52,629 nucleotides of DNA, from the NCBI GenBank assembly GCA_016218925.1, contig JACRCR010000197.1, positions 1 to 52,629 on the forward strand, in the 5' to 3' direction. Numbering within the stretch: position 1 is the first letter of the stretch; each line of letters begins with the position of its first letter. The position numbers and the translations under genes were made by a program. The DNA comes from Deltaproteobacteria bacterium (lineage in GTDB: Bacteria > Desulfobacterota > Binatia > UBA1149 > CAITLU01). Of the stretch, positions 1 to 8,633 are shown in pieces. The notes below the pieces were generated by a model. It worked only from the letters and a program-made list of their open reading frames with translations. It did not search any database and had not been told where the DNA came from.

Positions 1-63
1 GCGCGCGCCCGAGCGGCGCCGCGCCGCGTGGCGAAGGGAAATCGCGGCTCGTGGCCGCGCCGT

Positions 64-92
64 TGGACTCGGATCGAGGTTTTTCTTAGTTT
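64..92 (+). promoter_or_regulatory. Possible sigma70-type promoter of the tRNA-His/tRNA-Lys pair
   Basis: TTGGAC at 64-69 is followed after 17 bases by TAGTTT at 87-92. Transcription would begin near 99, giving a 5' leader of about 45 bases before tRNA-His. A 7-bp hairpin (CTCGGCC/GGCCGAG, 100-117) falls in that leader. The match to consensus is moderate, so this is an inference from sequence only. Nothing else was recognised in bases 1-144. Confidence 0.35.
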
Positions 93-144
93 TGCCGGTC
101 TCGGCCGTCGGGCCGAGTGTGGAAGGCCGCTTCCGCACCGATGC

Positions 145-221
145 GGTGGGCGTAGCTCAGGTGGTAGAGCCCCGGATTGTGGTTCCGGTTGTCGCGGGTT
201 CAAATCCCGTCGCCCACCCCA
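145..221 (+). tRNA. tRNA-His (anticodon GTG)
   Basis: A full cloverleaf is visible. The acceptor stem GTGGGCG (146-152) pairs with CGCCCAC (211-217). The histidine-specific extra G-1 at 145 lies opposite discriminator C at 218. The anticodon stem CCGGA/TCCGG encloses loop TTGTGGT with anticodon GTG. The T-arm carries GGTTCAAATCC. The 3' CCA is encoded at 219-221. It lies 63 bases upstream of tRNA-Lys and is probably co-transcribed with it. Confidence 0.96.
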
Positions 222-284
222 CTTCTTCTGTGCAGACGGTCTTGTTGCCCTAATGGAACGCATCGGGTAGCAGGGGCGCCTCGT

Positions 285-357
<73 letters not shown>

Positions 358-594
358 TCACTTTCTCTTTGGTTTCACCCATCTAGCGCTGCAGGGTGGT
401 GGGCTGAGGGCGTAGCCCGCGGCTCGCCGCCGCGCTCGCCGCCCGCTGAGTTTCATCGCAGGAGCTGCTCTGGGCGCCGGGCAACGCGATGGCCGCCTCT
501 CATCGGAGCGACCGCTGGCCAGGCGCGATTGCCGGCTCGGCGGGCGATTAGCCGGCGCGCGTGTCCTCTCTGGCGAAGGCTGTCGGTGCGGGGC

Positions 595-822
595 TTACTC
601 GACGCCGCACAGATTGCGCTGGGCGACTCCGCAGGAACCGCACGAACCCGACTGGGCGACGGGCTGGGGCTCGGAGCTTCCTACCGCGAAGGCCGAAAAC
701 AAACGCGTTACGCGCCGGCTCTGACACTCGCGACAGGCAACAGCGGCTTCATCGGCGCTCGATAGAGTGAGTTCTTCGAACCGCGCGCCGCACGCTCGGC
801 ATTGATATTCATGAATGGGCAT
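595..822 (-). CDS. FmdB-type zinc-ribbon small protein
   Basis: A 75-residue protein beginning MPIHEYQC, the signature N-terminus of the FmdB/CxxC_CXXC_SSSS regulatory zinc-ribbon family. Two CxxC knuckles (C8/C11 and C30/C33) would bind one zinc. They are followed by the typical LFSAF segment and a Ser/Gly/Cys-rich tail ending in a CGSCG-type motif. The ATG is preceded by a strong GGAGGA ribosome site, which is why this start was chosen over upstream in-frame codons. Family members are annotated as putative regulators, but no molecular role is established. It is divergent from the beta-helix gene at 1045, and the 222-base gap probably holds both promoters. Confidence 0.85.
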   Translation of the reverse strand: MPIHEYQCRACGARFEELTLSSADEAAVACRECQSRRVTRLFSAFAVGSSEPQPVAQSGSCGSCGVAQRNLCGVE

Positions 823-1044
823 CCGCGAATTCCTCCTCGACCCGTTTCCCGTCGCGGCTCCCACTATCGCGGACCGCACCCGGAAGGAACCGTGTCGGGG
901 CAACGGACGAGACGTTGCTACGTGAACCACTCCGTTGGCGGCCGCTCGAAGAACTCCGCGAGCGGGATCCCCGTCCCGCGGCCGTCGCAGTTCGAACGCA
1001 GGCGCGTTGTCACGCGAGTGGATCTGCGTCACATCTGTGTGCCG

Positions 1045-3111
1045 ATGAAGACCGCGCAGCCCCTGCTCACCGGCGAGTCCGACGCGAGGTTTCTTGCCAT
1101 CGTCGATCGCGTCCACGCGATCACGTTCTTACTTCCAGCGGGTCGTGCGTCGAGAGCGCCGGGCGCGCGCGCCCTCTGCGTGGTATTCGCGGCGGCGTTG
1201 CTCGCCGCCGTCTCGCCAACCCTGGCGACGGCGAACACGCCGGCGCAGCCCAGCACCGCAGCAGCGCGCGCGTTCGACGTGCAGTCCTTCGGTGCGCGCT
1301 GCGACGGGCAGGCCGACGACACGACGGCGATAGATGCGGCGCAGCGAGCGGCGGCTGCGGTCGGCGGTGGCATCGTCGACTTCCCGGCCGGCAAGACCTG
1401 CGTAGTCACCCGAAGACACTCCGGCGCCGCGGCGGTTACCATCGCCGGCGATCATCTGACCTTTCGCTGCAACGGCGCCACGCTGCGCGCCGCCTCGACC
1501 GCACCGCCGCGCACGACAGAAGAAGAAATGTTCTTCGCCAGCGCGCTCAGAGCCGTGGGCCGCCACGATCTCGTCTTCGAGAACTGCAACTTCGACGGTC
1601 GCCGCAGCGCAGCCCCCGATCCGCGGATGTCGTTCCTGGTCGGCGTTCAGACCAGCGGCGTGCAGATTCGCGGCGGGCACTTCCACGACATCACCAATGA
1701 TCGTGGTGCGATCCTGGCCACATCCTACGATTGCCGCCTGGATGAGGCGGGTGCGTGTGCGAGCTCGAGCAGCAACCTGTGTTTGCGCGACTGGACGATC
1801 GAGCACAACCGCTTCGACCGCAGCGTCGTCGGCCTGTGGATCGAAGAGAGCTTCCAAGACGTTCGCGTGGTCGCCAACACCCTGTCGAAGATGGACTTGG
1901 CACCGTACGTGACCGCGCCGGATGACTACGGCTACGCGATCCCGGACGGTTATCGGCTGGGAGGCTACACGTTGCTGCGCGCGATTCGCCTGTCGGGGTT
2001 CGCGCGCGCGCCGTCGGCGTGTGAGATCCGCGGCGTGCACGTCGCCGGCAATGAAGTCGAAGGTCCGCTCGCGATCGAGATCTGGAACAGCGCGGCGGGG
2101 CGGGGTCGCGACGTGCGTCGCGCCCACGACATCGTTGTCGAAGGCAACACGATGCATTCGCTCGGCGGCGCCTGGGTGAATTCGGCGAGCAAGGTGGAAA
2201 TCCGCGGCAATACCTGGCGGCGACTCGCGCTGGACCGCGACGGGATCGACGCCTACCGGCGTGGCGGTGGGACGGTCCACGATCTGCGCGACACCTCGGG
2301 CGTGTTCGGCGCCGGCATCGAGGCGCGTCCGCTGAGCGACTATCGCGTTACACGCAACGTGCTCGACGGCGGTTACGCGAGCGGCACCAGCAACGAAGGC
2401 GGCGGCTTCGGCATCGTGATCGGCGCAGGATGGGGTAAGGGTGACGGCGTTGTCGCTGACAACACCGTCGCCAACAGCTACATCGGCATCAAGGTCAACG
2501 AAGTCCAGGGGGCGACCGTGCGCGGCAACCGCATCAGCGGCTGTTACCACGCCTTCGAGTCCGACTTCGGCCAGCTTCCGATCGACAATCCGGACGCCGA
2601 TCAGAGCGGTAACTTGTTTTCGGGTAATACGGTCGAGTCCGACGAAGTCGCAGCGGATACGGCCGACGGCATCTTGTTCACCGCCTCCGTGCGTCCGACC
2701 AGCGAGGCGTGGCGCATCGAAGGCAACCGGATCCGTCACAAGCCAGATTCCGCCAACGTCACGGCGGCCATCTACTTCGCCAATCCGCTCGGCAGCTACG
2801 AAGTTGTCGGCAACACGGTCAGCGGTTTTCGCAGTTACGCGGTCCGCGACGCTGCCCTGCGAACCTTCTACCAGGGGAACGTCTTCGACAGCCTGCAAGA
2901 GAAGCTCACAGGAACGGTGATGCCTTTTCGTTTCGACGAGCAGGCCGGCAAGTCGGTGACCGTGAAGGATACGACGGTGCGTCGCTGCAACACCGTAGCG
3001 GCGGTGTCGGCGCCGCCGGGCCCCGATCCGCCGCGGCAGAGCTACGAGCTGGGCACGGTGAGTCACGACGGAGCACTCAAAGACAGGGCGATCAGGATCT
3101 CGCCGCAGTGA
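1045..3111 (+). CDS. Secreted right-handed parallel beta-helix protein (pectate-lyase-3 superfamily)
   Basis: A 688-residue protein. A basic stretch is followed at about residues 44-63 by a hydrophobic signal segment ending in a likely ATA-N cleavage site. The mature N-terminus (FDVQSFGARCDG, then DDTTAIDAAQ, then GGGIVDFPAGKTCVV) is the canonical opening of the pectate_lyase_3/GH28-like fold. The remainder is rich in short repeats of the form 'VxGNxxxG', typical of beta-helix rungs. Members are polysaccharide lyases, hydrolases or passive surface proteins; no catalytic triad could be assigned, so no substrate is claimed. Start choice is uncertain: the long charged n-region suggests true initiation could lie a little downstream, and no clear ribosome site precedes 1045. 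Confidence 0.82.
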   Translation: MKTAQPLLTGESDARFLAIVDRVHAITFLLPAGRASRAPGARALCVVFAAALLAAVSPTLATANTPAQPSTAAARAFDVQSFGARCDGQADDTTAIDAAQRAAAAVGGGIVDFPAGKTCVVTRRHSGAAAVTIAGDHLTFRCNGATLRAASTAPPRTTEEEMFFASALRAVGRHDLVFENCNFDGRRSAAPDPRMSFLVGVQTSGVQIRGGHFHDITNDRGAILATSYDCRLDEAGACASSSSNLCLRDWTIEHNRFDRSVVGLWIEESFQDVRVVANTLSKMDLAPYVTAPDDYGYAIPDGYRLGGYTLLRAIRLSGFARAPSACEIRGVHVAGNEVEGPLAIEIWNSAAGRGRDVRRAHDIVVEGNTMHSLGGAWVNSASKVEIRGNTWRRLALDRDGIDAYRRGGGTVHDLRDTSGVFGAGIEARPLSDYRVTRNVLDGGYASGTSNEGGGFGIVIGAGWGKGDGVVADNTVANSYIGIKVNEVQGATVRGNRISGCYHAFESDFGQLPIDNPDADQSGNLFSGNTVESDEVAADTADGILFTASVRPTSEAWRIEGNRIRHKPDSANVTAAIYFANPLGSYEVVGNTVSGFRSYAVRDAALRTFYQGNVFDSLQEKLTGTVMPFRFDEQAGKSVTVKDTTVRRCNTVAAVSAPPGPDPPRQSYELGTVSHDGALKDRAIRISPQ

Positions 3112-3132
3112 ATGTGAGCCGAGCGGACCGCG

Positions 3133-3170
3133 GCACAAGCGGCGCGTTTCAGCTCCGCGGCCGCTTGTGC
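3133..3170 (+). terminator. Strong hairpin downstream of the beta-helix gene
   Basis: GCACAAGCGGC (3133-3143) is perfectly complementary to GCCGCTTGTGC (3160-3170), giving an 11-bp stem with a 16-base loop, 22 bases after the stop at 3111. There is no U-tract after the stem, so this is either a non-canonical terminator or an mRNA 3'-end stabiliser. It lies about 95 bases before the next gene. Confidence 0.5.
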
Positions 3171-3253
3171 TGCGCCAGCGAGTACGCCTTACCGAGCCGG
3201 GCCGCCCGCAAGAGGGGTGCACAGCGGTGGGTGGCCGGCCGAGACTGGTCGTC

Positions 3254-3259
3254 TATACT
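3254..3259 (+). promoter_or_regulatory. Possible -10 element (TATACT) for a leaderless transcript
   Basis: TATACT ends 6 bases before the ATG at 3266, so transcription would begin at or next to the A of the start codon. No Shine-Dalgarno sequence is seen upstream of that ATG, consistent with a leaderless message. No convincing -35 box was identified at the expected 17-base spacing. Confidence 0.3.
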
Positions 3260-3265
3260 GGCCGG

Positions 3266-5470
3266 ATGCGAGCGCAGGGGACGGGCAGGGGGGGAGCTGG
3301 TGGCCCAGGCTGCGACGCCGGGGCCGGCGGGATTCGCGCTGCCCTCGGCGCGAGACGCCGTAGCGCCGGGCGCGCCAATGGCGCCGCGCTGGCCCGGCGC
3401 GTTTCAGGGCCGCGCCGGGCACGAAGTCTTGCCGCGACTCTCTGCGCGGCGTTGCTGTGCGCCCAGGCCACCGACATGGCCTGGGCGCAGCCCGCGCAAG
3501 ACCAGCCCACCGACGACGGCCTGTTCGTGATCTCGCCAACTCCGACGATGCCGGCGCCGGCCGATGTCCCGTCGCGCCGCGAAGTGCCGCCGGATGAACT
3601 ATCGCAGGGCCGATTCCACGCAGATACTCCCTCGCAGATGCCGGCGCCGGCAGGCGGCTTCTCGGCGGGTCAGGCACCCGGCGGATTCCCGATTCAGTCC
3701 GCCCCGACGAAGTCGCGTCCGCGTCTCGAAGGCGAATGCGGAGCACCTGCCGGCGTCGCCATTCTGGTCTCTCCGTCGCGGCCAACGCCGGGAAAGACGC
3801 TGCGCGTGCTGGCGGTGTCGGAGAGCGCGGTCGATGCCGTGCTGGTGGTGGGTGACGAAGCCGGAGAGCGCGTTGCAAGGGACGAAGAGCGTCACGGCGG
3901 TCCGCCTTACTGGTGGAGCGTGGAGATGCTGACGTTCGAGCCTGGGCACTTTCGCGCCAAGTTGGCCAGGCTCGACGGAAGCGACGCCGCATGTTCGTAC
4001 TTTGACGTCGAAGTACGAGAAGAAGCGCTTGGACCCGCGCCGCCGCTGCCGATCTTCTGGCCGGTCGAACGACAGTGGGACCGCGACTACGAGAATCTCT
4101 ACTCGGCGTGGGTCGAGAGGCTCTTCGATGCCCCGCTGGATACGCAGCCGACCTGGCACAACCTTCACGAGGTGACGCGCGACACCAGCCGCAATCTGCT
4201 CCACGATCACCTCGGCCTTGGCGAAGACGATGACGGAGGCCTCAGACTCGAGCCCGATTGCGCCGACCTGCCGTTCTTCTTGCGCGGTTATTTCGCTTGG
4301 AAGCTGAGGCTCCCGTTCGGATTCTCGACCTGCTTCTCGGTGGCGCCTGGAAAGCCGCCGACTTGCTCGCAGCGGCACACCAACCTGGACGTCTCGCCGC
4401 GCGCCGGCGAATTGCAACGCATGCAGCGCTTCTTCTCGCGCGAGGTCGGATGGACGGTTCATTCGGCTACCGGACGCACCGCGGCCGACGACGAGAACGG
4501 CGACCTGTATCCGACCAATCTCAGTCCGACCGCGCTGCGGCCGGGTACGGTCTTCGCCGACCCCTACGGTCACGTGCTGGTAGTGGCGCGGCGCGTGGAA
4601 CAGGCTACCTTCGCCAGCGGCTTGCTGCTGGCCGTCGACGCGCAGCCCGACAAAACGGTAGCGCGCAAGCAGTACTGGCGCGGCAATTTCCTCTTCGCGA
4701 TCGATCCGGCGCTTGGCGGCGCGGGCTTCAAGCACTTCCGTCCGGTCGTTTACTCCGATGGCGAGTTGCGTGCGCTGAGCAACGAGGAACTGCTGGTACA
4801 TCCCGACTACGGCGACTACTCGTTCGAACAGTATGCGTCGGGGGTCGACGGGTTCTACGACCGCGTCGACGAGGTACTCTCGCCGGAGCCTCGCACCGTC
4901 GATCAGGTGTTCGGCGATCTGATCGAAGCGCTCGATCAGCAGGTGCGCGGCCGTGTACTGTCGGTGTCCAACGGCGAGGAATACGTGGCTGCGCATCCCT
5001 CCGTCATCGCGATGCCGGAAGGCGCCGCGTTGTTTCAGACCGAGGGCGCCTGGGAGGACTACTCGACGCCGTCGCGCGATCTGCGTCTGTTGATCGCGAT
5101 CGACGTCGTGCGCCGATTCCCCGCGCAGGTGATGCGACACCCCGAGCGCTATCGCCTTCGCCCCGGCACGGATCCGGGCGATCTGGAGCGCGATCTTCGC
5201 GACATGCTCGCGGAGGAGACTGCCGCGCGCAGCTTCGACTACAGGCGCAGCGACGGCTCGACGTGGACGCTGCGACTCGCCGACGTACTCGAGCGCGACG
5301 TCGCTCTGGAGATGGGCTACAACCCCAACGACTGCATCGAGATTCGCTGGGGTGCGCCCGAAGACAGCGACGAGATGTCCACCTGCCGCCGTCACGCGCC
5401 CGCCGAGCAACGCCGCAGGATGGAAGGCCAGCGCCACTGGTTCCACGACCGCAACCGTCCCTCGACCTGA
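3266..5470 (+). CDS. Large secreted protein, possibly NlpC/P60-like cysteine-peptidase fold
   Basis: A 734-residue protein. An unusually long Arg/Gly-rich n-region (about 50 residues) precedes a hydrophobic segment ending AWAQP, a likely signal-peptidase site, followed by a Pro-rich linker. The central region has a Cys in 'CADLPFFLRGYFAWK' and, about 100 residues later, 'GTVFADPYGHVLVV'. That Cys followed by His on a beta-strand matches the order seen in NlpC/P60 and CHAP peptidases, so a papain-like fold is inferred, not shown. The C-terminal half is acidic and contains no motif I recognise. There is no obvious operon partner, as the downstream gene is convergent. I do not recognise a named family, so the function is unknown. 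Confidence 0.72.
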   Translation: MRAQGTGRGGAGGPGCDAGAGGIRAALGARRRSAGRANGAALARRVSGPRRARSLAATLCAALLCAQATDMAWAQPAQDQPTDDGLFVISPTPTMPAPADVPSRREVPPDELSQGRFHADTPSQMPAPAGGFSAGQAPGGFPIQSAPTKSRPRLEGECGAPAGVAILVSPSRPTPGKTLRVLAVSESAVDAVLVVGDEAGERVARDEERHGGPPYWWSVEMLTFEPGHFRAKLARLDGSDAACSYFDVEVREEALGPAPPLPIFWPVERQWDRDYENLYSAWVERLFDAPLDTQPTWHNLHEVTRDTSRNLLHDHLGLGEDDDGGLRLEPDCADLPFFLRGYFAWKLRLPFGFSTCFSVAPGKPPTCSQRHTNLDVSPRAGELQRMQRFFSREVGWTVHSATGRTAADDENGDLYPTNLSPTALRPGTVFADPYGHVLVVARRVEQATFASGLLLAVDAQPDKTVARKQYWRGNFLFAIDPALGGAGFKHFRPVVYSDGELRALSNEELLVHPDYGDYSFEQYASGVDGFYDRVDEVLSPEPRTVDQVFGDLIEALDQQVRGRVLSVSNGEEYVAAHPSVIAMPEGAALFQTEGAWEDYSTPSRDLRLLIAIDVVRRFPAQVMRHPERYRLRPGTDPGDLERDLRDMLAEETAARSFDYRRSDGSTWTLRLADVLERDVALEMGYNPNDCIEIRWGAPEDSDEMSTCRRHAPAEQRRRMEGQRHWFHDRNRPST

Positions 5471-5548
5471 ACGCTCCGGCGGATCGCTCCGCGACGTTTC
5501 GTCGACGGCAATGTGTGCGCGACGCGACCGACGGCACGGGGCCTGTGT

Positions 5549-6241
5549 TCAAGAGGACTTCGTGCGTCCGACGAAGAGCGTGTGATGAGAACCCTTGCGG
5601 GTCCTGCCTCGGGCTCGCACATGGAGCGTCTCGACGGCGAAGCCGGCGCGCGCAAGCGCCTTCTCGAAGGCGCCGCTCGCGAAGGCCGACCACACCACCG
5701 CCACTCCGCCGGGACGCAGCGCCGCACGCACCGTCGCCAGGCCGGCAGGCGCGTAGAGGCGCGCGTTGCCGGGGGCCGAGAACGCTTCGGGCCCGTTGTC
5801 TACATCCAGCAGGATGGCGTCGAAGTTCGCTGCCGCAGCGGCGAGGTAGTCACCAACGTCGGCCGTCTCGAGTCGCACGCGCGGATCTGCCAGCGCATCC
5901 CCCGATAGCGGCGCCAGTACGCCGCGATTCCACTCCACCACGCACGGCATCATCTCGACGACGGCGATCTCGGCGTCGGCCGCGAACGCGTCGAGTACAC
6001 TGCGAAGCGTGAATCCCATGCCGAGACCACCCACCAGCACGCGCGGTCGCCGCCGGCCCGCCAGCGCCGCGGCGGCGACCTGCGCCATCGCCTGCTCGGA
6101 GCCGCGACTGCGGCTGCCCATCAGCACCTGGTTGCCGAGGCGTACGACGAAGCCCTCTGACTCGCGAAACAGCGCGAGGGTAGCTCCGTCGGCAGTGACC
6201 GCCGACGCCAGCAGTTCGCGTGCCCGCATGTCGCGCAGCAT
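5549..6241 (-). CDS. Class I SAM-dependent methyltransferase, spermidine-synthase-like
   Basis: About 230 residues. It shows 'VLVGGLGMGFTLRSVLDAF' (glycine-rich SAM loop, motif I), an acidic residue at the end of the next strand ('EIAVVEMMPCVVEWNR') and 'FDAILLDVDNGP' (motif IV), followed by 'LRPGGVAVVWSA'. This is the architecture of spermidine-synthase-like proteins common in deltaproteobacteria and actinobacteria. True polyamine synthases carry additional Asp and Tyr residues not evident here, so aminopropyltransferase activity is not claimed. The ATG at 6241 was preferred over a TTG 45 bases upstream because family members start just before the 'ELLASA...DG' segment. It is divergent from eutB, with about 104 bases between the two starts. 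Confidence 0.82.
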   Translation of the reverse strand: MLRDMRARELLASAVTADGATLALFRESEGFVVRLGNQVLMGSRSRGSEQAMAQVAAAALAGRRRPRVLVGGLGMGFTLRSVLDAFAADAEIAVVEMMPCVVEWNRGVLAPLSGDALADPRVRLETADVGDYLAAAAANFDAILLDVDNGPEAFSAPGNARLYAPAGLATVRAALRPGGVAVVWSAFASGAFEKALARAGFAVETLHVRARGRTRKGSHHTLFVGRTKSS

Positions 6242-6345
6242 GCCGGTGCGGCGGTTCGGGCGCGAGCGACGATCCGGTCGCCGCAAGGGCGGTGGCTTGA
6301 ATCGTGGCGCCGCAGACGGTCTGCTGTGGCTGCGACGAACCCGCC

Positions 6346-7758
6346 ATGAGTCATGCCAGCACCGTCGACGGTACGCGCTGGGTCTTCGCCGACCTGAAGG
6401 ACCTTCTGGCCAAAGCCTCGCCCGAACGTTCCGGCGACCATCTCGCCGGTGTCGCCGCCCGCAGCGCGATCGAGCGTTTTGCCGCCCAGCAGGCTCTGGC
6501 GGATCTGCCGCTGCGTGCGTTCCTCTCCAGCGAGATCGTCCCCTACGAAGACGACGAGGTCACACGGCTGATCGTCGACAGTCACGACGCGGCGGCCTTC
6601 GCGCCGGTCGCCTCGCTCACGGTCGGAGAGCTGCGCGAATGGCTGCTGTCGTCACTGGCAACAGCGTCCACTCTCGCCGCGCTCGCCCCGGGGCTGACCC
6701 CCGAGATGGCGGCGGCGGTGTCGAAGATAATGCGCCTGCAAGACCTGGCGGTGGTGTCGGCCAAGTGCGAGGTCGTCACGCGCTTTCGCGATACGCTGGG
6801 GCTGCCGGGACGTTTGGCAACGCGCCTTCAGCCGAACCATCCGACCGATGACAGCCGCGGGATCGCCGCCGCGCTCATCGACGGGCTGCTGCTCGGCGCC
6901 GGCGACGCGGTGATCGGAATCAATCCGGCCGGCGACAGCGTGGCCGACTACGTCCGCATCGTCACATTGCTCGACGATATCCGCGCGCGTCTGGAGATTC
7001 CCACCCAGACCTGCTGCCTCGGGCACGTGACCACCGCGATCGCCGCGATCGAGCGAGGCGCGCCGGTGGATCTGGTCTTCCAGTCGATCGCTGGGTCGCA
7101 GAAGGCCAACGCCGGATTCGGCGTGAGCCTGGCTGTCCTGCGCGAGGCCTTCGATGCGGCGCGATCGCTGCGGCGCGGCAGTGTCGGCAACAACGCGATG
7201 TACTTCGAGACCGGGCAGGGGGCGGCGCTGTCGGCAGAGGGCCACCACGGCGCCGACCAACAGACCATGGAGGCGCGAGCGTACGGCGTAGCGCGAGCGT
7301 TCGCCCCGTTGATCGTAAACAGCGTGGTCGGGTTCATCGGCCCCGAGTACCTCTACAACGGCAAGCAGATCCAGCGGGCCGGACTCGAAGACCACTTCTG
7401 CGGCAAACTGCTCGGCGTGCCGATGGGAGTCGATGTCTGCTACACCAACCACGCCGAGGCCGACCAGGACGACATGGACGGGTTGCTGACCATGCTGGTC
7501 GTGGCTGGCGTCACCTTCGTGATCACGGTGCCCGGGGCTGACGACATCATGCTGAACTACCAGAGCCTCTCGCATCACGACGTGCTGGCGATTCGAGAAC
7601 TCACCGGGCGTCGCCGCGCGCCGGAGTTCGAAGAGTGGCTCAGGCGCTCCGGCCTCAGCGATCAGACCGGAGCGCTGGTTGAAAGCCCGGCACACGCGGC
7701 CGGCGGCGCGCTGGCGAAGGCGGTGGCGTTGCTGGCCGAGCCGGAGAAGAGCGCATGA
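6346..7758 (+). CDS. eutB: Ethanolamine ammonia-lyase large (catalytic) subunit
   Basis: 470 residues, close to the family norm of about 455-465. With EutC and adenosylcobalamin it converts ethanolamine to acetaldehyde and ammonia. Family landmarks include 'SSEIVPYEDDEVTRLI' near the N-terminus, 'LQPNHPTDD', 'GDAVIGINPA', 'NAGFGVSLAVL', 'MYFETGQGAALSA' (substrate-contact region), 'GPEYLYNGKQI' and 'CYTNHAEADQDDMD'. Its stop overlaps the eutC start as ATGA, so the two are translationally coupled. No reactivase (EutA), transporter or microcompartment genes adjoin it, so this is a minimal cytosolic eutBC locus. Confidence 0.97.
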   Translation: MSHASTVDGTRWVFADLKDLLAKASPERSGDHLAGVAARSAIERFAAQQALADLPLRAFLSSEIVPYEDDEVTRLIVDSHDAAAFAPVASLTVGELREWLLSSLATASTLAALAPGLTPEMAAAVSKIMRLQDLAVVSAKCEVVTRFRDTLGLPGRLATRLQPNHPTDDSRGIAAALIDGLLLGAGDAVIGINPAGDSVADYVRIVTLLDDIRARLEIPTQTCCLGHVTTAIAAIERGAPVDLVFQSIAGSQKANAGFGVSLAVLREAFDAARSLRRGSVGNNAMYFETGQGAALSAEGHHGADQQTMEARAYGVARAFAPLIVNSVVGFIGPEYLYNGKQIQRAGLEDHFCGKLLGVPMGVDVCYTNHAEADQDDMDGLLTMLVVAGVTFVITVPGADDIMLNYQSLSHHDVLAIRELTGRRRAPEFEEWLRRSGLSDQTGALVESPAHAAGGALAKAVALLAEPEKSA

Positions 7759-8606
7759 GTTCGAGACCGCCCGTGCCGCCGCCGCTGTCGTCGCCTGAAG
7801 CCGCGGCAGCGATTGCGCCGCCCGCACGCGCCGCAGCGCTGCCAGCCGCAGTGATCGCGTCGCCGGTTTCGCGCGACCGGTTGGAACGCTGGACGGCGGC
7901 GCGAGTCGCGCTCGGTCGCGCGGGCTCCAGCCTGCCCACAAGCGTGCACCTCGGCTTCCTGCACGATCACGCCCGCGCGCGAGACGCGGTGTGGACAGCG
8001 GTCGACTTCGACGAACTGACGCGTCGCCTCGGCGCGAGCGGCGTTGTCACCGCCAAGGTCCGCAGTCAGGCCAGCGACCGCGGCGAGTATCTGAGGCGCC
8101 CGGATCTTGGCCGGCTGCTGGAGGCGGACGCGGAGGCGACGTTGTCGCACCGCGCCGGCTCCGGCTCCGCGCGTGCCGTCATCGTCGTCGCCGACGGCCT
8201 CTCGGCGCAGGCGATCCAGATCAACTCCCAAGCAGTCATCGAGGCGCTGTTACCCCAACTGGCGAACGCAGGTGTCACGGTCGGGCCGGTAGTGCTGGTG
8301 GAGCAGGGCCGCGTCGCGGTCGGCGATCCGATCGCGGTAGCGCTCGGCGCCGAGCTCGCGATCGTTCTGATCGGCGAGCGCCCGGGTCTGTCGGCAGCGG
8401 ATTCGCTCGGCTGTTACCTGACCTGGTCACCGCGCCCGGGAACGCCCGACTCGCGGCGCAACTGCATCTCGAACATCCGCGCCGGCGGTCTGGCGCCTGC
8501 CGAGGCTGCCCGCAAGATTGCGTGGCTGGCAGCGCAGGCGCTGCGACGCGGCGTCAGCGGGCTTGCGCTGAAGGACGAAGCGCCGCCGGCGCAGGTCGAA
8601 GGCTGA
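7755..8606 (+). CDS. eutC: Ethanolamine ammonia-lyase small subunit
   Basis: 283 residues. The first 40 or so form a low-complexity Pro/Ala-rich lead, as in other EutC proteins. The conserved core includes 'HLGFLHDHARARDAVW', 'RPDLGRLL', 'VIVVADGLSAQAIQ' and 'IGERPGLSAADSLGCYLT', then 'CISNIRAGGL', which together build the cobalamin-contacting Rossmann-like domain. The ATG overlaps the eutB stop by 4 bases. It is convergent with prfC with only 27 bases between, leaving little room for a terminator. Confidence 0.97.
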   Translation: MSSRPPVPPPLSSPEAAAAIAPPARAAALPAAVIASPVSRDRLERWTAARVALGRAGSSLPTSVHLGFLHDHARARDAVWTAVDFDELTRRLGASGVVTAKVRSQASDRGEYLRRPDLGRLLEADAEATLSHRAGSGSARAVIVVADGLSAQAIQINSQAVIEALLPQLANAGVTVGPVVLVEQGRVAVGDPIAVALGAELAIVLIGERPGLSAADSLGCYLTWSPRPGTPDSRRNCISNIRAGGLAPAEAARKIAWLAAQALRRGVSGLALKDEAPPAQVEG

Positions 8607-8633
8607 GAGAGAACAGCGCGACCCGATGCGCGT

